Assembly (NCBI GenBank): GCA_910585635.1
Contig: CAJUFE010000011.1
Location: 18,352 to 82,351 of the forward strand
Origin: an uncultured Lachnospiraceae bacterium
GTDB taxonomy: Bacteria > Bacillota > Clostridia > Lachnospirales > Lachnospiraceae
Length of the DNA stretch: 64,000 nt
Direction: 5' to 3'
The notes under the pieces were generated by a model. That model worked only from the letters and a program-made list of their open reading frames with translations, was not told the DNA's origin and ran no database searches. A program made the position numbers and the translations under genes. Below are positions 33,325 to 42,932 of the stretch, piece by piece. Position 1 is the first letter of the stretch. Each line of letters starts with the position of its first letter.

Positions 33325-34437
33325 ATGCACAAGACAAGGATATTTGCAGCCTATCTGCCTCAATATCATGAGACAGAAGATAATGATAGATTTTGGGGAA
33401 AAGGATACACAGACTGGGTTGGGGTAAAAAAGGCATCACCTCAATTTAAAGGACATGTTCAGCCCAAAATACCGTTGGATGATCTTTATTATGATCTGAC
33501 CGATATTGATGCGATAAGATGGCAGGCTGGTCTCGCAAAAAAATATGGGGTAGATGGGTTTAATATTTATCATTATTGGTTTAAGGATGGAAAACAGGAA
33601 TTAGAAAAGCCTGCAGAACTCCTTCTAGACAATAAAGATATAGATATAGGATATTTCTTCACCTGGGATAATAATGCCTGGAAAAGAACTTGGGGAAATA
33701 TAAGCGGAAATGATTGGGCTCCAGTATTTGATCTGACCCGGTCGGACACGGGAGCGGTACTGGTTGATTTTTCGTATGGGGATCAAGAAAAATGGGAAGA
33801 ACATTTTTATTATCTACTTCAGTTTTTTAAAGATGACAGATATCTGAAAATAGATAATAAACCTGTGTTCATGCTTATAGGGATATCGGAATTGAACACC
33901 TTGAAAAAAATGGTCGATCATTGGCAGGTACTTGCCAGAGAGCACGGATTTGATGGGATGTTCATTGCAACGAAAAGAAAAAATTTTTTTTCGCAAAAGA
34001 TATTTGATGCGCAATTTTCATATGAACCAGAAACATCAGCCTGGGGAAAAAGAAGAGCGATCGAGGCTAGAGTGAAAAAAGCTTTTGGGATCCAGTTGAA
34101 AAGAGATAAGCCGGTAAAATATATATATGATTATGAAAAAATCTGGAAAAGGATATTGCGAAATGCAAAAAAAAGCACAAAAGATAAGATCATCGGATCC
34201 TTTGTGAGGTATGACGATACTCCAAGACGTGGGAAAGATGCAATGATCGTTTTGGGTGAGACGCCACAGCTCTTTGAAAAGTATACAAAAAGGCTATATA
34301 AGTTAGCGCAAAAAAGCGAATGTGAGATCTTCTTGATCACTGCATGGAACGAATGGGGTGAAGGTGCATATCTGGAGCCTGATGCCAAAGATAGATATAA
34401 ATATCTGCAAGCCTTAAAAAGAGCAATAGAAAGCTAA
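33325..34437 (+). CDS. WbsX-like glycosyltransferase/GH99-related protein
   Basis: About 370 residues of the WbsX family (GH99-like TIM-barrel). Marks are IFAAYLPQYHETEDNDRFWGKGYTDW at the start, YGVDGFNIYHYWFKDGKQELEKP, FTWDNNAWKRTW and the final LITAWNEWGEGAYLEPD, all typical of proteins in O-antigen and capsule clusters. Whether the family transfers or hydrolyses sugars is not settled. The start at 33325 is preferred because GTGAGGG precedes it; ATG 33310 is five codons earlier. No membrane segment, so it acts in the cytoplasm. Confidence 0.85.
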   Translation: MHKTRIFAAYLPQYHETEDNDRFWGKGYTDWVGVKKASPQFKGHVQPKIPLDDLYYDLTDIDAIRWQAGLAKKYGVDGFNIYHYWFKDGKQELEKPAELLLDNKDIDIGYFFTWDNNAWKRTWGNISGNDWAPVFDLTRSDTGAVLVDFSYGDQEKWEEHFYYLLQFFKDDRYLKIDNKPVFMLIGISELNTLKKMVDHWQVLAREHGFDGMFIATKRKNFFSQKIFDAQFSYEPETSAWGKRRAIEARVKKAFGIQLKRDKPVKYIYDYEKIWKRILRNAKKSTKDKIIGSFVRYDDTPRRGKDAMIVLGETPQLFEKYTKRLYKLAQKSECEIFLITAWNEWGEGAYLEPDAKDRYKYLQALKRAIES

Positions 34438-34498
34438 ATGCCAGATATGTAAAAGATCTGGCTTGAACAGAGGAAAAGGATAGTAAAGGAAGATAAGG

Positions 34499-35806
34499 AT
34501 GTTGATGATAACGATCAGTTTATTAATAATGACATATGGATTTATTAATTTCAAAAAGTCTTTCTTCCTATTTTTGATATTTCAGTTAGTTTGGTTCCGT
34601 GACGCGCAATTGCTCGCTTTACCTGGAGCACCTTCGATCAATCTGGATCTTGTAGTATGTGGATACTATTGCATCCTGTTTTTTTGGAAACAAAGACGGT
34701 ATGCAAGTGCAGTGATAGATTTTCCACTAAAACGGCCAATGACAGTTATTGGACTATCCATGCTCTTAACAAGTATGACCGCTGTAACAGGATCTGTGGG
34801 GGAACTTTTTCGAGCGTGTGGAAATATATGTACAGATTTGTTGATCCTGGTCATAATGTGGGAGATGATCGAAACAAAGGAGGATTTTATTTTTTTATTT
34901 AAAGGGATCACACTGGTCATATTCTGTACATGCCTATATGGGATATTTACTTATTTTACACACCAGAACTCGGTTGTGGATTATAAATTTGGGTTAACAA
35001 GGAACCCCTTAAAAGTTTATGGAGATACAATAAGAGGATACAGGATGCAGTCGGTGTTTGAACATCCGATCGCGGCAGCAATGGATTGGAGTATATATAT
35101 AACATTCGTAATGCATGCGATCATTAGGTATAATGAAAGACTACCCTACAGATGGCTTGTATTTCTGACATGGGTGATCGCTCTTCCCTGCATCATCTTG
35201 ACTAAAATGCGTACAGGTATATTTTTTTTGATGATATCAATACTTCCACTTTTTGATATTCGAAAGAGGAAAGCATTTATAGCAGTACTGCTTTCAATGG
35301 GGATAGCATTTGCTGGACTTCCCTATCTGCTTTCACAGCAAACGATATACAAAGATCTTTTGATCAGCTTTTTTGATAAGACTGCAGCGGCTCGTGGCAT
35401 GGGGAGTTCTCTGTTTATGAGGATCGATCAGGTGAAGGCAGTAGCTGGATTGATGAAAATGTCTCCCCTGACTGGATTAGGAGAAAAATTTGGAGAAGTG
35501 ATCTCTAATGAATATACGATACGTGCATTGGGATATGAAAGTTTGTGGTTCGAACAAATGTCTCGCCATGGTCTGTTTGGCATCATAGCGTATTTGATCC
35601 TTATATATTATACCTGCATAAAACTTCCTCGAAAATTCCATTCAGTGAGTCTTTGCTCTATTTCAACTGCATTTTGGAGTACATATACGCTAACTTCACT
35701 TCCGTATGTAAATACATATCTTTTATATCTAGTGATGTTTTATTTTATAAAAAGGTCAGGTATATATAATAGAGTAAGAGAAAAAATGAGGCGAGATAAA
35801 TTTTGA
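34499..35806 (+). CDS. Polytopic membrane protein, O-antigen polymerase (Wzy)/ligase-like
   Basis: 435 residues with about ten to twelve membrane segments and one larger extracytoplasmic loop around residues 300-345 (DKTAAARGMGSSLFMRIDQVKAVAGLM). This is the layout of Wzy/O-antigen ligase family proteins. The sequence MRTGIFFLMISILPLF followed by a loop containing conserved-looking Arg and Gly residues supports this. Wzy proteins join lipid-linked repeat units outside the membrane; a Wzx-like flippase is encoded downstream. Sequence conservation in this family is low, so assignment rests on topology and context. Confidence 0.7.
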   Translation: MLMITISLLIMTYGFINFKKSFFLFLIFQLVWFRDAQLLALPGAPSINLDLVVCGYYCILFFWKQRRYASAVIDFPLKRPMTVIGLSMLLTSMTAVTGSVGELFRACGNICTDLLILVIMWEMIETKEDFIFLFKGITLVIFCTCLYGIFTYFTHQNSVVDYKFGLTRNPLKVYGDTIRGYRMQSVFEHPIAAAMDWSIYITFVMHAIIRYNERLPYRWLVFLTWVIALPCIILTKMRTGIFFLMISILPLFDIRKRKAFIAVLLSMGIAFAGLPYLLSQQTIYKDLLISFFDKTAAARGMGSSLFMRIDQVKAVAGLMKMSPLTGLGEKFGEVISNEYTIRALGYESLWFEQMSRHGLFGIIAYLILIYYTCIKLPRKFHSVSLCSISTAFWSTYTLTSLPYVNTYLLYLVMFYFIKRSGIYNRVREKMRRDKF

Positions 35807-35840
35807 ACGTTGGAGAGGTATAGAAAGAGAGAAGAGGATA

Positions 35841-37328
35841 ATGGGTAGAAAAGAGAAGATTTTTATAGGGATATGTCTTGCTTTGCTCTTTGGTGGCTTA
35901 CTGTATTTTTGGACTGTAGCGCACCCGCTGTATATTTATGATACGGATGATTGGACTTATATTACACAGACAAGGATGCCTTTTCCATCATTAAAAGAAT
36001 GGAATCCCAGCAAAGTATTACCAGAGACATTGATGCCAATGATCACAAGGTTTGGCGTATGGGCTCTATCACTGAGTTCTTTAGATCTTATATCTACAAT
36101 AGCTATATCACATGGTTTTTTTTTAACTACTTGTGTTTTTATATATCTGCTCTTATTTACGAGACGTTTTTGTATTAAATATAAAGCTTCTAAATATGTT
36201 TTTGGCTGGATCCTATTGATCATCACACTGGCTCATTTTTCAGTCTATATAGGTACAGAAAATGAGATTAGACATATGTTCTATGCGATCAATCTAACAT
36301 GTGTGTATAACTACACGATACCAGGGTTATTTAATGCGGGATTGATACTTGTATTTTTGATCAATGGCAATAAGATCTTTTTATCGGATAGTCATATAAA
36401 GACAGGAGTGGTCATCCTGCTGATCTATCTGGCGGTCTTTTCAAATTTATTTCAGAGTGTAATATTACCTGCTTATATTTTCTCGATCCTAACTCAAAAT
36501 AGTATTTTAGCAAAATGTAAGCAAAGGATACTGAAAAAGAATGATCTCATCTTATGGATATCGATCATATTTATATGGTTAGTGTCGTTAGCCTTTGAAT
36601 TTCTTGGAAGTAGGAGCAGCTCTATACGGGGAGACATCCATTTAATGGATAGTATCAAAGCATATTTTAGAAATTATACTGGAACAGATCGATCATATTG
36701 GGTGATATGTGTTTGTATCATCTTGTGTGCCGCCATTCTTTGGATCAACGATATCTATAGGCGTTCAAGGAAAAGCAAAGAGGTATTGCTTTCATTGATA
36801 GATACGGATCTATACATATATGTCTGCTCATTTTTTATCGTTTCGCTCTTTTTGGTTTTGTTATGCTCTATAGCAGGAGCTAGTTATCTGAACCGAGCAA
36901 GTGTTTTTTTCAGTATCTATTTTTTTGTAATGTTGATTGTTATGGATTGCTTGGGATATCTATATACGCATTTTAGAGCGATAGAGATGCTCATGCCATT
37001 GTCGGCATATTTTTTGGTGATATTAACCGTATTTTCAAATGTAAGATATCGTTCATGCAATATACTTAGCTATGAAGAGCAAAAGGTAAAAGCTGTTGAT
37101 GAATGTATCTTAAAGCAGGTGACCGATGGGGTTCGGGATGGAAATAAAGATGTCATCGTTAAAGTGCCAGTGACTACGACGGGTTCTGAAGATAATTTCC
37201 CTATAGCGATAACATATGGAGGCGATCGCATCGAGAAGTCTTTAAAAAGGCTGGGGATTATATCGGATGATATATCGATACATCTTGAAGCAGATGATGG
37301 TATCAATCAGCAATTTGGACTACATTGA
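35841..37328 (+). CDS. Large polytopic membrane protein, possible DUF6056/GT-C-like
   Basis: 495 residues with about ten hydrophobic segments, then a soluble C-terminal region of some 90 residues (EEQKVKAVDECILKQV... ending INQQFGLH). After the first membrane span an acidic motif IYDTDDWTYI lies where GT-C glycosyltransferases carry an extracytoplasmic Asp-x-Asp type site. It resembles DUF6056-type proteins of glycan clusters. It may attach a side sugar from a lipid-phosphate donor made by one of the GT2 proteins, but that is inference. Very AT-rich. Confidence 0.55.
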   Translation: MGRKEKIFIGICLALLFGGLLYFWTVAHPLYIYDTDDWTYITQTRMPFPSLKEWNPSKVLPETLMPMITRFGVWALSLSSLDLISTIAISHGFFLTTCVFIYLLLFTRRFCIKYKASKYVFGWILLIITLAHFSVYIGTENEIRHMFYAINLTCVYNYTIPGLFNAGLILVFLINGNKIFLSDSHIKTGVVILLIYLAVFSNLFQSVILPAYIFSILTQNSILAKCKQRILKKNDLILWISIIFIWLVSLAFEFLGSRSSSIRGDIHLMDSIKAYFRNYTGTDRSYWVICVCIILCAAILWINDIYRRSRKSKEVLLSLIDTDLYIYVCSFFIVSLFLVLLCSIAGASYLNRASVFFSIYFFVMLIVMDCLGYLYTHFRAIEMLMPLSAYFLVILTVFSNVRYRSCNILSYEEQKVKAVDECILKQVTDGVRDGNKDVIVKVPVTTTGSEDNFPIAITYGGDRIEKSLKRLGIISDDISIHLEADDGINQQFGLH

Positions 37329-37473
37329 TCTAAAAGATCCGAGATAGTAGACCAGCATTGTTTGCTGGATGAGATATTCGATATTTTGTGACCTTATCGA
37401 TTTATTTAAAGAGAAAGATCAAGGCGGAAGATATTTGGATCGATCCGCCTGGATGGGGAAAGATAGATTGGAA

Positions 37474-38421
37474 ATGGAAAGGATATCGATCATAGTACCT
37501 TGTTATAATGAACAAGATTCACTGCCTATTTTTTACAAAGAAATAAAAAAAGTATTAAAAAAATTGACCTATGATCATGAGATATTATTCGTGGATGATG
37601 GATCTAAAGATAAGACATTGGATATAGTAAAAGGATTTTCTGTCCTGGACCCACATGTGGTATATATATCTCTTTCAAGAAATTTTGGAAAGGAAGCAGC
37701 AATGTATGCAGGATTTTGTAATGTAAGGGGAGATTATGTTGCTATCATGGATGCTGATATGCAAGATCCGCCGATACTTTTACCGCAGATGATTGAGATA
37801 TTAGAAAGTGGTGAGTATGACAGTGTGGCGACCAGGCGTATCGATCGAAAAGGTGAGCCACCTATACGCTCTTTTTTCGCAAAGAGATTTTATCGTATCA
37901 TAAATCAGATATCGGATGCTGATATTGTAGATGGCGCCCGAGACTTTAGATTGATGAAAAAAGAGATGGTGGATGCTGTCGTTTCGATGAGCGAATATAA
38001 TCGTTTTTCAAAAGGGATCTTTGGATGGATCGGTTTTAGAACATATTGGGTTCCCTTTGAAAATATCGAACGAGTCGCTGGTGAGACAAAATGGAATTTT
38101 GGGAAGCTGTTTAAATATGCTGTCGATGGTATCATTAACTTTTCACAAGTCCCGCTTAGTATCGCATCCTGGTTTGGGATAATGATGACCTTTTTCTCAT
38201 TTGCTGCTATGTTATTTGTGATCATAAGGAGATTGGTTTTTGGTGATCCGGTCGCAGGATGGGCATCCACAATATGTATTGTCATCTTTATCGGTGGGAT
38301 ACAACTTTTATCTCTTGGGATCATGGGGCAATACATCGCTAAGATTTATATGGAATCTAAGCATAGGCCTCATTATATTGTTTCTGAAACAAATAAAAAG
38401 TATGTAAAAAAGATGAAATGA
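37474..38421 (+). CDS. GT2 glycosyltransferase, DPM1/GtrB type with C-terminal membrane anchor
   Basis: 315 residues from ATG 37474. The GT-A domain has IIVPCYNEQDSLP, FVDDGSKDKT, NFGKEAAMYAGF and the metal-binding DADMQDPP, then ARDFRLMKKEMVDA. Two C-terminal membrane spans follow (SIASWFGIMMTFFSFAAMLFV and a second ending LLSLGIMGQYIAKIY). Proteins of this kind move a sugar from a nucleotide to polyprenyl phosphate for use by GT-C enzymes outside. The two large polytopic proteins either side are candidates. The frame is open upstream to 37369, but those 35 residues are not part of the family. Confidence 0.88.
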   Translation: MERISIIVPCYNEQDSLPIFYKEIKKVLKKLTYDHEILFVDDGSKDKTLDIVKGFSVLDPHVVYISLSRNFGKEAAMYAGFCNVRGDYVAIMDADMQDPPILLPQMIEILESGEYDSVATRRIDRKGEPPIRSFFAKRFYRIINQISDADIVDGARDFRLMKKEMVDAVVSMSEYNRFSKGIFGWIGFRTYWVPFENIERVAGETKWNFGKLFKYAVDGIINFSQVPLSIASWFGIMMTFFSFAAMLFVIIRRLVFGDPVAGWASTICIVIFIGGIQLLSLGIMGQYIAKIYMESKHRPHYIVSETNKKYVKKMK

Positions 38422-38521
38422 TATCATGGTCAGATAATGAGTAAAATGCAGATCATCATATCATCGACAAAAATGCAGTGAAATTATCATATTATAAATA
38501 TGGATCGAAAGGGAGATCGAT

Positions 38522-40381
38522 ATGGCGGCGATTCTCAATATCATTGGTTTTATGATGTTGCTCTTTATACATGCTTATCCATTTCGAAAGCGTATAGTAC
38601 AAGTTGTCCCGAATGCATTGGCAACTCTGTGTTTGATATTGCTTTTTTTAGGGATGATAAGGAGACTGTCATGGATCGATCATTTGTTTGCTTTATTGAT
38701 AGTAGCTGTAATAGCATATGTTATCATCAATAGAAAAAGGCTGGATCAGAAATACATTAGATCCTTATATGCAGACGGTGATCTCTGGGTATTGCTTTCT
38801 GCTTCTATCCTGTTATTTTTAATGGAGAAAGAAAGGATCGCCAGAGCATGGGATGAGCTAGGGTGTTGGGCGATAGAGGTCAAAACATTATATTTTGAAA
38901 ATGGTTTTTCTACTGCTTGGATGCACACCTCGGTAGGCTATGCTGACTATCTTCCAGGGCAGATGCTGTTCGAATGGTGGGTCTGCCATATGCATCATAT
39001 CCGATTTTATGAGGGCCTGATGTATGTTGGATATTACTTATTTTATACAATGCTCATTGTTTCGGCATTTTCATATATTAAAAATGCAAACGAAAAGAAA
39101 ATTCTCAATTTATTGTACAAATTTTTTTTGGTAGCTATTTTTTTGATATTACCAGGATGTGTGAGTACATTTGGATATGAAATGTTATCAGTGGAATTTC
39201 TGCAAAGCGCTGTAGTAGGCTATTTGATATACATGATGTATCTGCAAAAAGAGCGAGGAAAAATAGATTTATTTGATCATATCCAATGGACATCGCTGAC
39301 AGTACTCTTGATCATGTTGAAAGACAGCAGCATCTTTTTTTTGCTCATGTTATATGTCCTTGCTGTATATCTATCCATTTTTACGAAAAAGAAATATTGT
39401 GATTTTTTACAACTTGTTGTGGGAGGGTGCTCTGCGATCGCAGTTATTTCGGCGTGGAAATATTTTGTCAAAGCAAGTCATCGAGGCGATCCATTACAAA
39501 AGTCTTCAAATATGGTCAGACTGTTCAGAGATTTTTTTAAGGACCCTTTTGCGGATGAAAATACACTTGGATATGTGCGATCTTTTTGGCAATCTATCGT
39601 TGAATATCCTTTACATATAACAAGAAAATTTGGATTAAACTTTTCTGTTGTCGGAGTGATCTTGTTCATATGTATCATCCTCTATTTATTTTATAAATAT
39701 AGGATGTTCGATCTAAGTAAGAAAGAATTGTTGATCGCGGAAATCGGGATGACCAGTATGATCGTGCTCTACATGGTAGCATTATTAGGAATGCATATGT
39801 TTGGGTTTAGAGAAACACAGTATCTGGACCCAAAAACAATGATGTATTCGATATCGAGATATACAGAACCGATCATTGCTGGCCTTTTGCTTTTTTTGAT
39901 GATTACATGTGTTACAAGGATGTCATATAAAGCACAAGTGATCGCTGTGTTTTGTGTGATCCTTTTTGCGGATCATAGCAGACTTATATGGGCGTTTGGA
40001 AAGTATCGGGAGAACCTTGCAGGTGATCAGATGGGGAGAGAGATGATAAAAAGCGATAATGCGGAGATGTTTAGATATTTTGATAAGATGGATCCAGCGG
40101 AAGAGGGGAAGATCCTATTGATCTATGACGAAGATACTGCTCTTCCAAACAGGAGGATACTCCAATATCTGACTGCACCCAGAGCATTGTACTTTTACTT
40201 AGATAGTCAAAAAAGTGATGATATGCAATGCTTAAGTGAGATCAAGGATGCTGTATTCCAAAACAGATATACCTATTTTTATTTTAGGAGTGTCAACATG
40301 CTATTGGATGCGCGAGGGATCGAGCCTGACCATTTATATACATGTGATGAGATGACAGATATATTACGAGAGGAGCCATAA
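38522..40381 (+). CDS. Large polytopic membrane protein of the glycan cluster, GT-C-like candidate
   Basis: 619 residues with about eleven to thirteen membrane segments and a soluble C-terminal domain of about 110 residues (GDQMGREMIKSDNAEMF to the end). An extracytoplasmic loop after the third or fourth span has RAWDELGCWAIEVKTLYFENGF, comparable in position to catalytic acidic loops of GT-C transferases. No close family recognised. Its stop is separated by a single base from the start of the GT2-GtrA fusion, so the two are translationally coupled and may work together: one makes the lipid-phosphate sugar, the other uses it. Confidence 0.55.
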   Translation: MAAILNIIGFMMLLFIHAYPFRKRIVQVVPNALATLCLILLFLGMIRRLSWIDHLFALLIVAVIAYVIINRKRLDQKYIRSLYADGDLWVLLSASILLFLMEKERIARAWDELGCWAIEVKTLYFENGFSTAWMHTSVGYADYLPGQMLFEWWVCHMHHIRFYEGLMYVGYYLFYTMLIVSAFSYIKNANEKKILNLLYKFFLVAIFLILPGCVSTFGYEMLSVEFLQSAVVGYLIYMMYLQKERGKIDLFDHIQWTSLTVLLIMLKDSSIFFLLMLYVLAVYLSIFTKKKYCDFLQLVVGGCSAIAVISAWKYFVKASHRGDPLQKSSNMVRLFRDFFKDPFADENTLGYVRSFWQSIVEYPLHITRKFGLNFSVVGVILFICIILYLFYKYRMFDLSKKELLIAEIGMTSMIVLYMVALLGMHMFGFRETQYLDPKTMMYSISRYTEPIIAGLLLFLMITCVTRMSYKAQVIAVFCVILFADHSRLIWAFGKYRENLAGDQMGREMIKSDNAEMFRYFDKMDPAEEGKILLIYDEDTALPNRRILQYLTAPRALYFYLDSQKSDDMQCLSEIKDAVFQNRYTYFYFRSVNMLLDARGIEPDHLYTCDEMTDILREEP

Positions 40382-40382
40382 G

Positions 40383-41432
40383 ATGATCCCGATTTTGATC
40401 CCTGCGTATGAGCCTGATGAACAACTGATCATCTATTGTAGAGAGCTATCAGATAGTGGATTTGAAAAGATCATCGTCATAGACGATGGGAGTGGACAAA
40501 GATACAGACATATATTCAATGAACTGGAAAGATCGGTAAAATGCATAGTTTTGAGGCATGCAGTAAATTTGGGAAAGGGAAGGGCATTAAAGGATGCTAT
40601 CAATCATCTATTGACGACGGATCCAGGAGTCAGCGGATGTGTCACAGCCGATTCGGATGGACAACACATGGTCAGAGATGTCCTGGAGTGCGTGGATAGA
40701 TTTGAGGAGTCTCCGGATAAGATGATATTAGGGGTCAGAGATTTTGACTTGGATCTTGTGCCAGCTAAAAGTAAGTTTGGGAATAAGGTGACCAGATATA
40801 TCTGCCGGTATCTTGTTGGCTTGGATATCAGTGACACACAGACAGGATTGAGGGTATTGCCTAGGTCGTTTATGGAAAAGTGCCTATGTATCCCTGGAGA
40901 GAGGTTTGAATATGAGACAAATATGCTCATAGAGTCCTATGATTCTTTGATCCCTATCGAGGAGGTGCCGATAGAGACGGTGTATGATTCGAAGACAGAT
41001 CATGTAACGCACTTTGATCCGATCAAGGATTCTATCCGCATCTACAAGATATTTGGAGCCATATTTTTAAACTATATCTTTTCGTCATTTTCTGCAAGTG
41101 TGATCGATCTGATAGCATTTACGATCTTATGTGGGGCGTTCAAAAATACTGGATCAGTATATTATATCTTGCTCGCCACATGTGTGGCTAGGGTGCTATC
41201 GGCCACATACAATTTTATGGTCAATTATTATATTGTTTTTAAAAGTAAAGAAGTTAGATCAAAAAGTGCGATGAGATATGTGATGTTAGCGATCGCCCAG
41301 ATGCTTTTGAGCGCGGCGCTTGTTACAGCTGGCGTACATTTGTTTGAGATAAATGAAACGATAGTGAAGATGGTCATTGATGGGATCCTGTTTTTTGTGA
41401 GTTATTCTGTTCAAAAGAGATTTGTGTATTGA
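40383..41432 (+). CDS. GT2 glycosyltransferase fused to a GtrA-like membrane domain
   Basis: 349 residues. Residues 1 to about 215 are a GT-A domain: ILIPAYEPDEQLI, VIDDGSGQRY, LGKGRALKDAI, the metal site TADSDGQH and DTQTGLRVLP, as in polyprenyl-phosphate sugar synthases. Residues about 220-349 are four membrane helices of the GtrA type (FLNYIFSSFSASVIDLIAFTIL, ATYNFMVNYYIVFKSKE, ending VSYSVQKRFVY). GtrA proteins are thought to flip polyprenyl-phosphate-linked sugars. Fusion would couple synthesis and flipping. The start lies one base after the previous stop, with AGAGGAGCC upstream. Confidence 0.88.
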   Translation: MIPILIPAYEPDEQLIIYCRELSDSGFEKIIVIDDGSGQRYRHIFNELERSVKCIVLRHAVNLGKGRALKDAINHLLTTDPGVSGCVTADSDGQHMVRDVLECVDRFEESPDKMILGVRDFDLDLVPAKSKFGNKVTRYICRYLVGLDISDTQTGLRVLPRSFMEKCLCIPGERFEYETNMLIESYDSLIPIEEVPIETVYDSKTDHVTHFDPIKDSIRIYKIFGAIFLNYIFSSFSASVIDLIAFTILCGAFKNTGSVYYILLATCVARVLSATYNFMVNYYIVFKSKEVRSKSAMRYVMLAIAQMLLSAALVTAGVHLFEINETIVKMVIDGILFFVSYSVQKRFVY

Positions 41433-41534
41433 GCGCATTAGGGTTTTCCTATTGTTCCCTGTTACAGTATTTCTTGACTTGACTTTGAAGAAACTAGATG
41501 ACAAGATTAAAATAAAGAGATAACATTTTGGAAA

Positions 41535-42929
41535 ATGAACAAAAAAGATGATGTAAAAAAAGCAGGCTTTTACTATTTGGTCGGTACTCTTTTTAATAAA
41601 GGGATAGGTTTCATCACTGTCCCGATCTTTACCAGGATCCTTACTCTTGATGATTATGGACTTGTGACTACATATAATTCCTGGGTGTCGATCGTAAGTA
41701 TGTTCGTAAGTTTGGCGTTATATATGGCTGTCAGGGCTTCTTTTATAGACCTTAGGGAAAATGTAGACGATTTTTTATCAGTGATCACCACGTTTACATT
41801 GGTATATGGATGCATCATTACGGCGTTTGTTACAACCATTATGTATATCCTGCCAGTAGCAGTGGATGTTGGTCTGGTCATATTATGTTTTATCCAATCA
41901 TTAGCAAGTGCGTTGATCGAAAATGTATCCATGTATTTTATGATGAAATATAGATATAAGGCTCGTACAATGATAATGATCTTGCCTAATCTGCTTTCTA
42001 CGATCATTGCGATCATCCTTATTAAAGTTGTTTTGAACACGGATCGATATCTTGGCAGGATCATTCCAAATGTATCGATCACAGCAATGTTTGGGATAGT
42101 TGCCGTGTTTTATGCATTAAAACATTCAGAGATGAGATTTAATAAATATTATCTACAGTATGGGTTAAGGATCTCAGCGCCCCTCATATTGCATGGGATC
42201 GCACTTAATGTATTGGCCCAGTCAGATAGAACGATGATCACATCGATCAGAAGCGCGAGTGAAACAGGTATCTACGGCTTGATCTACAATTTTAGTATGA
42301 TCGCTACAGTACTCACTACAGCATTGGACGGTGTCTGGATACCTTTTTTTACAGAAAAAATGAGGTTGGGGGCATATGATGAGATCAATGCTATCTCTAA
42401 GAAATATATTAAGCTGATGACATCTGCTATCGTCGGAGTCATCCTTGTGGCGCCAGAGCTTGTTAAGATACTTTCAACCAGATCGTATTGGGAAGGGATA
42501 AGCATCATCCCTCCGATCGTGTTAGCGAACTATTTGATATTTCTTTATACAATGTATGTTAACGTTGAACATTATTATAAGAAAACGGTCTTTATTTCGT
42601 TAAACACGTTGGCTGCCGCTATATCAAATATCGTTTTAAATCTTTACTTTATTAGATCATTTGGATATGTTGGAGCTGCATACACAACAATGGTATCTTA
42701 CCTTTTCTCATTGATCTTACACTACATGTATGCAAGAAGGCTGAATAAGGAATTATTCCCATTGAAACAGTTCTTCATGCCAACGGTTTGTGTTGCGATG
42801 GTAGTGATCGTATTTTATGCTTTTGAAGATATTCGGTTAGTTAGATGGGTCATGGCTCTGGTTTGTATGATAGTTGTATTTTTTACAGAAAAGAAATGGG
42901 TCAAAAGTATTTTAGAGAAGGGGATTTGA
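41535..42929 (+). CDS. Wzx-type oligosaccharide flippase
   Basis: 464 residues, twelve to fourteen membrane spans, of the MATE/MviN-like polysaccharide transport family. The N-terminal segment GFYYLVGTLFNKGIGFITVPIFTRILTLDDYG is diagnostic. It should flip lipid-linked repeat units to the outer face for polymerisation by the Wzy-like protein at 34499-35806. The ribosome binding site is weak (AAAGAGATAAC). The following gene starts three bases after the stop. Confidence 0.92.
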   Translation: MNKKDDVKKAGFYYLVGTLFNKGIGFITVPIFTRILTLDDYGLVTTYNSWVSIVSMFVSLALYMAVRASFIDLRENVDDFLSVITTFTLVYGCIITAFVTTIMYILPVAVDVGLVILCFIQSLASALIENVSMYFMMKYRYKARTMIMILPNLLSTIIAIILIKVVLNTDRYLGRIIPNVSITAMFGIVAVFYALKHSEMRFNKYYLQYGLRISAPLILHGIALNVLAQSDRTMITSIRSASETGIYGLIYNFSMIATVLTTALDGVWIPFFTEKMRLGAYDEINAISKKYIKLMTSAIVGVILVAPELVKILSTRSYWEGISIIPPIVLANYLIFLYTMYVNVEHYYKKTVFISLNTLAAAISNIVLNLYFIRSFGYVGAAYTTMVSYLFSLILHYMYARRLNKELFPLKQFFMPTVCVAMVVIVFYAFEDIRLVRWVMALVCMIVVFFTEKKWVKSILEKGI

Positions 42930-42932
42930 TCG

